Below the pieces are notes generated by a model that did not search any database, was not told the origin of the DNA, and was given only the letters and a program-made list of their open reading frames with translations. The translations under genes were made by a program, and so were the position numbers. Below, in pieces: positions 36,401-46,164 of a stretch of 64,000 nt of DNA (position 1 is its first letter; every line of letters begins with the position of its first letter). This stretch comes from Actinomortierella ambigua. Lineage: Eukaryota; Mortierellomycota; Mortierellomycetes; Mortierellales; Mortierellaceae. The stretch covers positions 1-64,000 of the forward strand of contig JAAAJB010000069.1 in NCBI GenBank assembly GCA_016098155.1. Reading direction: 5' to 3'.

Positions 36401-37188
36401 GAGATTGTCGATTTTGAAGCGTTCAAGAATCTGTGGCCCAAACTGTCATTGTCGCGAGAGGCCCAGGTGGTGGTGATGACGGGAATCATGTTGCGGAGGC
36501 TGCGGCAGGTCAAGACGCAGTACCTTCGACCCAACGCGCTGGTTCTGCGAGCGGATGAGCTGACACTCAAGTGGAGCGACCATTATGTGATTCGACTCGA
36601 TTCTCCGGAGCAGCGGTGGCCAACGCTGGTTGAAATCTTCCAGAGGAACAAAACGATCAGCCACACAGTGATTGTGACCCCGTCCCACAGTGTCACCCAG
36701 AATCTGGTCTCACAGCTCAAGGAGCTTGGCGTGCCTGCCCACGGCATCGTAAGTATTTCCTTTTTTTTTTTTTTTCTAGAAGGTCATGAGGATGGAAGTG
36801 AGTCGGGTAAAGTCACAAGGCCAATGGAACATTGTTGGACTCACCCTAAAATTCCCTTCGTTTTTTTTTCCGGTCACTTCTTTTTTAGTGGAGCATGGCG
36901 GACAAAGTTCAGATGGCCGAGCTGTTCAACAAACCAGGCGACTGTGTGCTGGTTGTGGAGAGTGTGCTGACGGCTGAGCTGGACCTGGATCACGATTCGC
37001 TGGTGATCAACTATGAGATTCCGTGGAAGGCGTCGTTCTACATGTCAACCTTTGGACTCTTTGGGCGATCGGGTCTGCGGACGATGATGATCAACCTGTT
37101 GCTCAAGAGCAAGCCGACGGATAGTGCCATGCTTGAAGAGCTCGAGACCCAGTACGATATCAAGATTGCAGAGATGGAACTCGCTTGA
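33409..37188 (+). CDS. eIF4A-like pseudo-DEAD-box protein with 738-residue disordered N-terminus
   Basis: Four exons: 33409-35622, 35742-35833, 35956-36748 and 36889-37188, giving 1132 residues. Exon 1 alone encodes 738 residues rich in Ser/Thr/Pro/Lys/Arg with RGG-like pieces (RGGRSTRGGG), typical of disordered RNA-binding tails. Residues ~745-1132 follow the eIF4A/Fal1 helicase core from Q-motif to C-terminus: TWEEMKLRPDVIERIHRNGLKRPSNVQ, KDIIAQAQS, DLDHDSLVINYEIP and a final LEELETQYDIKIAEM matching the eIF4A end. The catalytic motifs are lost: Walker A AQSGTGKT is AQSQNDRT (794-801), DEAD is AQHE (915-918), SAT is TGI, and HRxGRxGR is STFGLFGR (1086-1093). It should therefore not hydrolyse ATP. 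The frame is open across four exons, so it is probably a functional scaffold or regulator of translation or mRNA complexes rather than a pseudogene. Function is not established. Confidence 0.85.
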
Positions 37189-38138
37189 AGACCAGAAGGA
37201 TAGAAAGAAGAGGGGGGAATTTGCCTCCCAGGGCAAAATTTCCCGCAGCTGCACCTTTTTTTTTTCGATTTGCTCCTTTTTTTTTTTCAACCAACCTTTT
37301 TTTGGGTGATTCCCTATTTTCTCTTGTCTCTAACTCGCTTCCTTTTTTGCATAAATTCCTTTATGAGAATACAAACTTTCTTCCCAACCTCGTAAATGCA
37401 AAGGTATCACCTGTACATCGTAAGATGGCGTACTGAAACTTTCGCATCACGCTGCAACCTATTTTCCGTTTTCCTTTGTCCAAGAGAAAAAAAAAAAAAA
37501 CAACATAGTATCATTGGAAAGACAATCCATCCCCATGTTGCAACAACGGACCGCTTGAGCAATGTTACACAAGATACCAGCGCTTCACCAGTGTAGTGTC
37601 GATAAGAGAGAGAGAGAGCGACTGCGAGCACATGATCAAAAGATAAGGGTGCGTGTCGCGTGGGTAACAACTCTTCACCAAAAAAATAAGGCTTCGCTGT
37701 AACCCCCACAAATGCCTGATGAAGTAAAATAGGACCAATGATAACAGAAGAAAGAACCTAACCTTGCATCCCCACAATTCTCCCGCTGCCCCCCTTTCTC
37801 ACTTGTGCGTATGTGTGTGTGTACGTGTGTGTTTGACACGAGAGGGACAAGAGGAAAAGACGCATGAATGCATAGAGATACGTTGTCATGCCATAACGAA
37901 AAAAAAAAGATAAAGGACAGGAAGATTTTTTTTTTTTTTTTACTTTAGTGGCACAAGTACATATTTACAAGAGGTGAGAATAGGGAAGTTTGGCGTTTCG
38001 GTAGGGTATGGTACAACTGGGCAAGCAATCATCCATTGGGTGAAGATGATGTGCCCAAGGAAGAAAAAAAATGTTATCAAAGGCAAAATCCAAAGGTAGG
38101 ATAATCTCCGGTACAACAAAGACGGGTGGTGGAAAAGA
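37189..38138. other. Convergent 3' region; no gene
   Basis: This contains the 3' flanks of the pseudo-helicase gene and of the NDUFAF8-like gene. Poly-A and poly-T runs (for example 37486-37500 and 37926-37941) and short GT repeats are present. No open frame is supported. Confidence 0.55.
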
Positions 38139-38579
38139 CTACCACTTGCGCTTCATCTAAACGCGCCCACATGCGAGAGAGAGATAGAAGGAGAGAGAAA
38201 GAAAACAGACGATAAGCACCCAATGCTTGGAATCCCGACAGCCATTTTTCACATGAGAAAGAACACAGAGCGAGACTTACAGCAGCCTGGACACAGTCCT
38301 TGAATGCGAGAAACTCCTTCTCACAGACGCCCTTGGTCACGTCGTTCATCGTGGCCGAGATGCAGGTTCCATAGGCAGCAGCCTGTTTGACAAGCAAAGA
38401 GCAGAGGATTAGGAAAAAATTTCGAGTGAGTTTTGTGCCGAAGCGCAGGCACAAACACGATAATCCCGTGGGTGGACAAACAATACGGAGGAGAAAATAA
38501 AGAAGTGGAGACGTACAGGTTTGGCGCAGGAAGCAATGCTCTTGGAGAAGGAGGCGATGGTCTGCTTGGGCTTGGACAT
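38139..38579 (-). CDS. NDUFAF8-like twin CX9C mitochondrial protein
   Basis: Three small exons: 38579-38517, 38382-38281 and 38156-38139, giving 60 residues. Two CX9C motifs are exact: Cys18-Cys28 (CAKPAAAYGTC) and Cys41-Cys51 (CEKEFLAFKDC). This is the coiled-coil-helix-coiled-coil-helix pattern of small intermembrane-space proteins oxidised by Mia40. The block AAAYGTCISA, then EF-A-DC, matches the complex I assembly factor NDUFAF8 (C17orf89), which partners NDUFAF5. The last exon encodes only MKRKW plus stop, a basic tail. The gene is head-to-head with the methyltransferase gene at 38827. Size makes homology calls weak, but cysteine spacing and the conserved block agree. Confidence 0.8.
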
Positions 38580-38826
38580 TGAATAATGGGGAGAAATGGA
38601 ATCGGATGTGTGCGTGGTTGTTGGTGTGTTGTAGCTGTGATGAGGATGGAAAAAAGGGCAGGGGTTGTTGTAAATATGTGAGTTCGGCGTTCCCACATTT
38701 GGGCCTGGACGGGGTTTGGGTGGCTGAGTAGGCATCTACACACACACACATACTCAAAGAAATTTCTGGGCAAAAGGCCTGCACCTGTTCCATTGGTCAA
38801 ACCTCGACCCTTCCATTGAACGTCAA
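38580..38826. promoter_or_regulatory. Shared divergent promoter, NDUFAF8-like / EFM4-like
   Basis: Only 247 bp separate the two start codons, which point away from each other, so 5' UTRs and promoters of both must lie here. A short CA repeat is at about 38739-38750. No TATA or CCAAT element stands out. Confidence 0.55.
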
Positions 38827-39867
38827 ATGACCGACCACAAGGACACATCCATTCCCAAAGCTGACTTTGGACCTTCCGTGCTTGGCACAAAGGGCTAGTA
38901 TGTTGGTTTTAACTGGGAGGGACAAGGGTGTATGTAAAACAGTCGAATTGGCCTATCTAACGTCTTCTTGTTCTTGCCCCACCCCTTTTTTGATCCGCCA
39001 CTACTCTAATAATATCTCGATGTGAAATAGTTGGGACAACGTCTACGACCGCGAGAACGTCAACTATGACGACCATGGTGATATTGGCGAGGTCTGGTTT
39101 GGAGAGGAGGCTGCTATGAAGATGGTCGATTGGGTCGAGGAACACTATGAGGATGAGAAGGAGACTTGCTCGGTACTTGATCTCGGATGTGGCAATGGCC
39201 ATCTGCTGTTAGACTTGGCTGAGTTGGGCTTTGAGGATCTGACCGGCATCGACTACTCTCCCTCGGCGATCCGGCTAGCCAACTCAATTGCCAAGGACAA
39301 GGAGCTGGATGGAGTCATCCGGTATGCGGCCGTTGACTTTTTGGCGGAAAAGGAAACACTCGAGTGGTCACGACAGGGAGCGGATGGTGAACCCAAGAAA
39401 TTCAAGGTGCTGTTGGACAAAGGTACCTATGATGCAATTAGCTTGCACCAAAAGAAGGATGCGGCCTCCAAGGATCAGCAGCCTCAGTCCCAGCTGAAGG
39501 GTGAAGCTGAAACAAAGGAGGAGGACAAGCACCTTGCCGAGAACGACGACAGCACCGAAGATCTGGCCGATCGATACCCTCGTCGCGTTGCTGCCATGAT
39601 GCAGGACGACGGTCGCCTTTTGATCACATCTTGTAATTGGACCCAGGAGGAGCTGATCCGTCGATTTGCCCATGGTAAGGATGCCCCCAACCTCGGACCA
39701 TGTCAATGCTCGCGCAGCAAAATGCCCCTGATATACTCACCTGCATATTTTTTGTCTTCTAATCATTAGTTTTTGAATACGACTCATATATCCGGTACCC
39801 TACATTCAAGTTTGGAGGCGTTGTTGGCCAGACTATTTCCAGCGTTATCTTTAAGAAGAAACATTAA
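38827..39867 (+). CDS. EFM4/METTL10-like eEF1A lysine methyltransferase
   Basis: Three exons: 38827-38897, 39031-39674 and 39770-39867, giving 270 residues. Exon 1 encodes ADFGPSVLGTKGY, completed across the splice by WDNVYDRE, the conserved N-terminus of the Efm4/METTL10 family. The SAM-binding motif I, LDLGCGNGH, is at about residues 73-81, followed by LTGIDYSPSAI (acidic loop binding the ribose). LLDKGTYDAISL is the family-specific post-motif, and LLITSCNWTQEEL lies near the C-terminal strand. The protein ends GQTISSVIFKKKH. Family members methylate a lysine of translation elongation factor eEF1A in the cytosol. A charged Lys/Glu/Gln-rich insertion (about 145-180) interrupts the fold between conserved blocks. 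Convergent with the eIF1A gene (179 bp apart). Confidence 0.92.
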
Positions 39868-40046
39868 ATCAGTTGAAGATGTGGACAAAACATACACATA
39901 CACACATACCACACACAAGTTTCAATGCCTTTAATGTTTTAGTAAGCGGACAATGAGAAAAGTAGGGAGTAGCCAATGATGCGTAAAAAAAGAAAAAAAA
40001 GGAAGAAAAATATGTTGAGGGTGTTGAAGAGTATCCAAGCATTTGT

Positions 40047-40997
40047 TTAGATATCGTCGATATCGAACTCGACATCGAGCTCGTCCTCGTCGCCCTGGAA
40101 GGTATCGGTCTCGTTGATCTTGGCGCTCTCGGGAAGCTCACCATAGGCCTTCAGGTTACGGGCCTCCTCAGTGCTGTACTTGAGAATGACATCAGCCTTG
40201 TCGTCCTGGAAGTCACGGAGCGAGATCAGAATGATATCACCCTGGTTGATCCAGACCTAAGCCATGAGAAGAAAAAAAAAAGTGAAATAAAAATAAAATG
40301 TTCAGCCGAGATATTCTTGGTGTTGGAAGACATTTCTGGTACGAGATAGGGAGGAGGGGGTCTGTGCGTGGAGCACCCGGGTATTTGTGCATCGATGTTT
40401 TACCTTTTTCCTCATCTTGCCACGGATGTGTGCCAATCGCGTCTCGCCATCGAAGCACAGAGTATCGACACGGCCGTTACCAAGCATCTTTGTGACCTGG
40501 GCGTATTCTAGAAGAGGTTGAAGAAAAAAAAAGGGATTCCATGCATCAGTATTTCATTCTCTCGCCTGTGCTTCGCAACGGTTCCTGAAATTTTGCACAC
40601 ATGGGTTTGTACACCCCCCCCTTGAATTCTCACCTTGGCCATCCTCCTTGAAGACCAGCTCACGCTTCTCGCCCTCGTTCTCGTTCTTTCCACGTCTTCT
40701 GTTCTTTCCTCCCTGTTGTTTGTAACAAAATAGTAAAAAATGGAAGAAGATTAAAAAAAAAGTCAGTATTGGGAGTCTTTGATGTCACAAGGCAACACAT
40801 TTGTCCAATTTCCGAGCGGAAAGGGGCAGAGTAAAAAAAGGACACAAAAAGGTCCAAAGGGTGGTGCACAATGAGCCCGCCTGCGAGTTTCGACCAAACG
40901 GCGCACCTCGAAGATACACCACTATGCTGCCTTTTTCCCATGACATTCAGGCCAACCCGATAAGTGAGCACCGTACCTTTCCCTTGTTCTTAGGCAT
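40047..40997 (-). CDS. TIF11: Translation initiation factor eIF1A
   Basis: Four exons: 40997-40977, 40712-40634, 40507-40404 and 40256-40047, giving 137 residues. eIF1A binds the 40S A-site, stabilises scanning complexes and contacts eIF5B through its acidic tail. The basic N-terminal tail MPKNKGK then GGKNRRRGK is followed by the OB fold ([42 protein letters not shown] in sections), a helix ([23 protein letters not shown]) and an acidic C-terminus ending FDIDDI. Exon 1 has only seven codons. All features are intact, and length is close to yeast (153) and human (144). Upstream 1.5 kb separates it from the divergent coiled-coil gene. Confidence 0.97.
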
Positions 40998-42511
40998 GAT
41001 GACTATGATGCAAAAGATGGAGAGTAAAAATAACTGTCAGTCAGGGGTGTGTTTCTGCTCTTACGCAAGTGTCAAAATGAAAAACTCGGTATGTTGAAGT
41101 GCTGAGAGGCGGATGGAAGCGAGCTGAATCCAAAGTAGGATGGATAAGCATGCTTGTCCACTTTTTTTTTCGCAGGCCAACGGCCGAATGCGGTGTGCAA
41201 CATATTTTCAGGAGAAATTGCATCAATGTGTGGAGAGAGGGCTGATCCTTCCCCCTTGATTGAGTCGAGAGAGGGTTGGAGAGCAGCATTATGGGTAGTG
41301 GTGTAAAGGCGAAGGCTGAGATGCTACGAGGGAGACTGATGGGTGCGGGTAGGGGATAAGGGGCCTTGTGAATCGGTGCTCCCATGACATACAGATGATG
41401 CACTTGGTGTGTAGAAGGATCTCTTTCAATGTCCCCCTCATGCGACTTTCTCTTGTAAGCCCAGTGACTGACCAGCCACACTGCGGCCGCAGAAATTTTC
41501 GCTAAACCAAAAAACAGTGACGTCATAATTTGTGGCCCTAAGCAGTTTCATATTCGATTTCCCCTTGTAAACACCCTCCCTGCCCCACCAGCACTTCTCT
41601 ATCCTTTAGAAGAGTGGCCCAGAGCTCTCCGAGCTAGAGCTTCAGAAATGATCGTCGTGAAAAGAGAAAGGTAGCTCAGGATAGACTGATAAAGGTTGTT
41701 GAGGCTTTCCACTGGAGAACCTCTGAAATCCTTTTCTTATCCGCATCGGACATCGCTGGCTAGTATTGTGGCCATGGAGGGGGGGCCAAAGGAAGTAGAG
41801 AATAGAGGAGACAATTAATGAAGGAAGGAAGGAAGGAGTAAAATAGGGAGCAAAGGGAAAAAAAAATGAGGAGGAGAAAGCAAAGAGCTCGCGACGCGCT
41901 CTTGCCAGCGTATATAGATTTTGGGGGAGAGTGGCTGGCTGGGAGCCAATGATATTGATGGAGTCAAGGGAAGAAGGGGGACGATGGGTATGGGAGAGTT
42001 TGTTTTTGTTTCTTTTGCTGTTCGGTGCAGTCTGTCAAGTCAAACACCGCTGATCACAAAGACCCAAAAGAGTGCATCTCCGACTTTTGCTTTTCTTCAT
42101 CCTTCTTCTCATCCACAATCCCTCATTGTGCCCCCCCCCCTTCCCCCTCCACTCTCCATCAGCCCAACGCTCCCTTCCTTGACTGACCGCGATCAGTACT
42201 TGTGTTTGTGTTGACTGACTGTGTGTGAGTGTGTGTGTGTGTCCCGCCTATTTCCACCGCCCTTCGCTCCCCTGTACGACTGTGCTGTTGAATTGCCTTT
42301 GACTTTTCTCCCTGTTCCTGAGAACGAGGTATGCAGGCCCCTCCTTTACCTTTACGCCGCCTTTTCTTTCTATCCTTTTTCTGCTTCCCATATGGCCCAA
42401 AGGCGACCTCGTCGTCAGTCTTGACTGACCAACTGTTTTACAATTCTGCCTTTTTTTTCTCCTCCTCTGTCTTTCATTCTTTCCTCATTTGGTAGACTCG
42501 AGTTGATCACG
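40998..42511. other. Divergent intergenic region, eIF1A / coiled-coil gene
   Basis: This contains promoters for both genes. A 161-codon minus-strand frame at 41041-41526 has no domain and weak coding character. CT-rich sequence at 42085-42500 immediately precedes the start at 42512. A GGAA repeat is at about 41820-41837. Confidence 0.5.
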
Positions 42512-45500
42512 ATGGAACACATCAATGCAACGACGGTGACCCTCCTCGTGGTGGTGGCCGGTGTCGGTGCATACTACGTCTATCTGAACGTGGTGGAGCC
42601 CAAGGCTCGCATGCAACGGGCCATCCAGGCCGAGCAGGCTCAACGTGAACTCCTGGGCGAGCACGAGAGCCAGCAGAAGCTGCAGCAGAAGCGCGCTAAA
42701 CCCAAGCAGGCTAAGAAGAAGTAAGCTTTTTTTTCAAACATGTTTTCACGCATCATTGTTGCCATCACTGGGGTGCAACAGCTATGACCGAGGGATGAAG
42801 TGAACGTGCGTCTGCCAAGAAGGGTCATGGACGAGAAACCACGCACTAGATCGCCCCACTACGACAACACACAGAATGTACAGTGGGTTAGTCAGCGAGT
42901 GAGCTGTCAGATGGGTCACTTGCCTCCTCTCCCCCTTCCCTTCTTGATCCAACACGGGCGACACTTTGACCCTTTTGCATCTGCCTTGTATTGTCGTCCA
43001 CCCACCCACCCCCCTCCGCTCCACCGTAGGAGGTGATCACAAGAGAATGGACACTCGATCGGTCTATGACAGAGTCGGGGGGGGGGGCGTTGGAGCGGTG
43101 GGATCTCCAGGCCTTTTTGTGGGTGTACGGGAAACGTACAATTCTCCCGTGGCTGCTCAGATGGTGGCACAAATGCTGTGCACCCGGTAACATGTAAAAC
43201 ACTGTTGATGCTGGGAACTTACTTTGGGGATTCTCTCTCTCTGCCTCTCTCTCTCTCTCTTCATCTCTCAGACCTGTTCAGCAACAGCGTGTGCAAAAGA
43301 TCAAGGAGGACAAGGATGAGACCGCTAGCTCGGAAGGCGAAGTCGACGAAAAGGTCGTATCGTTCAACCCTTACGACGCTCTGAACAAGCCCGAGTCTCC
43401 TGTGATCCCCAAGAAGGCCAAAAAGTCCAAGAAGGCTGCATCTGCCTCCCAGACTCCCGCCCCCAAGCCCGCCATCTCTGAGAACAAGAAGACCATTGCC
43501 CCAACACCTGCTGAAGTCGCTACCCCTGCTGTAGCCTCCGTTGCCGCCACTGTTGAGATTGTCCAAAAGTCTGCTGACAAGGAGGAGCCCAAGAGCAAGA
43601 AGGCAAACAAGAAGGCATCTACTCCTGCCCCTGCTTCTGCTGCTGCTCCTGCTCCTGTTGTTACTCCTCCTACTCCTGCTCCCAAGACGGAGGCTGCCAA
43701 GCCTGCTGAGAAGATCAAGTCTGCTCCCGCCCCTGCCCCTGCTGAGGTCACTAAGCCTGTTGCAAAGCCAGAGGTCAAGGAAGAGGTTGTTGAGCGCTCT
43801 GTTCCCGCCCCCGCCCCTGCCCCTGCTGCACCCGTTGTCGCTGCTCAGGATACCGTCCTTAAGAGTGAGCTGGATGAGCTGAAGGTTTTGCTGGAGGCAA
43901 AGGAGCGTCTCGTCAAGGCTGCTGAACAGTCTGCTGCAAAGGCACAGGCCCAGGTCAAGGATTTGCAAAAGAAACTGGATGAGAATGCAGAGGTTGTCAA
44001 GGCCGCCAAGAAGGCCGAGAGCCGCTCGCAGGCAGTCCAGTCCAACGTCGACTCGCTCAACTACACGAACGGTCTGCTTGTGAAGCAGCTGGCCCTGGAG
44101 AAGGAGCACACCAAGGCAGCTCAGGCAGAACTCAAGAGGATCTCGGCGCAAGCCGACATTGTGACCGAGCTGACTAACAAGGTGCAGTACCTGGAGAAGA
44201 CGCGCGATGGCCTCGAGGCCCAGTTCAGCGATGTTCAGCAGCAGCGCACGCGTGCCGAGAACGAGGCTGCCCAGCTGACGCGCCAGATGCACGATGTGGA
44301 GCACCGCCTGGACGGTGCTCTGCGCGAGCGCGCCGACTACTACCACAAGGTGTCGATGGTGCTGACGGAGAAGGACGGTCGCATTGCATCGCTGGAGGCC
44401 GATTACGGCGCGCTGGAGGTTGAGCTCGAGAACACCAAGATGCAGATCGAGCAGTATGCCGAGGCGGTGACGCAGGCCGAGGAGATGTCGCACAGCAACC
44501 TGGAGAAGTTTGAGGCTGAGAAGCACTCGCTGATCGAGGAGATTGATATGCTGCGCAACCAGGTGGCCCAGGAGTCGAGCAAGCATGGCCAGCTCGAGAC
44601 CAAGTACCAGCAGGCCCAGGATCTGCTGCGTGAGGCCGAGACCGACCTTGCCAAGAGCAAGGACGATCACAAGGCCCTGCTGGCTAAGCATGACGACCAC
44701 ACCAAGACTGCCCAGGCCAAGGACGCCGAGACTGTTGCTCTGACGGAGAAGATGGCCGTGCTGCAGACCGACCTGGAGGCGGTTTGCAAGGAGCGCGATA
44801 CAATCCAGTCGCAGCTGACGGAGGTGCAGGCGTCCCACGCCACGCACCTGAAGGTGCAGCAGGAGCAGTTTGACGTGGTGACGAAGGAGCTCGAGACCTC
44901 CAACAGCCAGATTGCGGCGCTGGTGGAGAAGCAGCAGACGTTGACGACACGCATCAACGAACTGACGGAGCGATCGGCCGAGAATGCCGAGAAGGCGCAG
45001 GAGCAGTCCGGCACGTTGCAGAAGCGGATCGAGGAGTTGCAGCAGGAGATGGCTGCCAAGCAGGCGGATGCCAAGCTGATCATGAGCGAGAAGGAGGATC
45101 TGGCCACCAAGCTGACCGCTGCCCAGCAGGCTGCCGAGTCGGCCAAGAAAGAGCACGCCTCGGTGGCTGCTCAGGTGTCGGCGGCCAACAAGGCCGAGCT
45201 CGAGGCTGCTCAGAAGGAGAAGGAGGCCCTGGCGGCTCTGGTGGCCCAGAAGGACGAGGCCCTGGCTGGCTTGACCAAGGCCAAGACGGAGCTCGAGGCC
45301 CAGCTGGCTACCAAGACCGAGGCAGCCAAGTCTGCTGCCGCTGATCAAGAGTCAAAATTGACGGCCCAGATCGAGGAGGCCAAGAAGGCCGCCAAGGACC
45401 TGGAGTCGCAGCTGAAGGCCAAGGCTGAGGAGGCCAAGAAGGCCACCGCGGACCTCGAGTCCCAGCTGGCTGCCAAGGCGGAGGAGGTCGAGCAGGTGAC

Positions 45501-45942
45501 TGAGGAGAAGGTGTCGCTCTCCTTGGACCTGGATCGGGCTAACAAGGCCAAGGCCAAGGCCAACGCCGAGCTCGAGGCCTTGATCGAGTCCACCAACATC
45601 AAGAAGGGTGAGAACGAGACCCAGAAGGCCGCGCTCACCGCTCGTGTTCAGGAGCTGGAGGCTGAGGTTGCAAAGTTGATCAAGCAGCAGAGCGAGCAGA
45701 AGATCGAGTCGGCGCCCGAGACTGATGCTGGTGCCGAAACGGCGACCAACGGCAACGGTACTGCCAAGACCGAGACTGCTACGGAGGGTGGTGCGAAGAA
45801 GAAGAAGAAGAAGAACAAGAAGAAGAAGAACAAGGAGGGCAAGGAGGAGAGCGAGGAGCAGGAGGACAGCGAGGGACAAGAGCCCGAGACCATTAATGTC
45901 CAGCAGGATCAGGTGGAGGGCGTTGCCGTGGCCACCTTCTAA
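42512..45942 (+). CDS. ER-type membrane-anchored lysine-rich coiled-coil protein (p180/kinectin architecture)
   Basis: Two exons: 42512-42720 and 43272-45942, giving 959 residues. Residues ~8-28 are one hydrophobic helix (VTLLVVVAGVGAYYVYLNVV) next to the N-terminus, followed by positive charge, so it should be an N-terminally anchored membrane protein with a cytosolic body. A Lys-rich stretch (KKAKKSKKA), then Ala/Pro repeats (PAPAPAP), resembles the ribosome-receptor KP-rich region. From about residue 260 to 880 the protein is continuous heptad-type coiled coil rich in Glu/Gln/Ala/Lys. The tail carries a KKKKKNKKKKNK cluster and acidic residues. This layout matches p180/kinectin proteins, which organise rough ER and bind ribosomes or microtubules. 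Direct homology cannot be judged from low-complexity sequence. Codon use is strongly biased to C/G-ending codons, suggesting high expression. Confidence 0.75.
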
Positions 45943-46164
45943 AGTAGTACACATCTAGGAGAAGATATTGTCTTTTTTTTTTTGTTTTTTGTTTTTTTTT
46001 TCGTGTGTGCCTTTGAAACCTTTCTCCATGTACCATACCGCATCCCCGCCTAGTATTTTTCTTTTTTTCCTATTTTTCTCGAACAAACAAAAATAACAGT
46101 TTTTCCAGTTCCTTTTATTTGTCTTTCCTTGAGAGTCAACACACTTATCTCCGTCTACGATAGT

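Noticed and set aside
41041..41526. 161-codon minus-strand frame upstream of eIF1A
   Set aside because: Starts with a short hydrophobic run but continues as unstructured Pro/Ser/His sequence with no domain; probably chance in a promoter region.
43261..45348. 695-codon open frame antisense to the coiled-coil gene
   Set aside because: It is a shadow produced by the biased GAG/AAG/CTG codons of the sense gene; its translation is Leu/Gly/Arg repeats without a domain.
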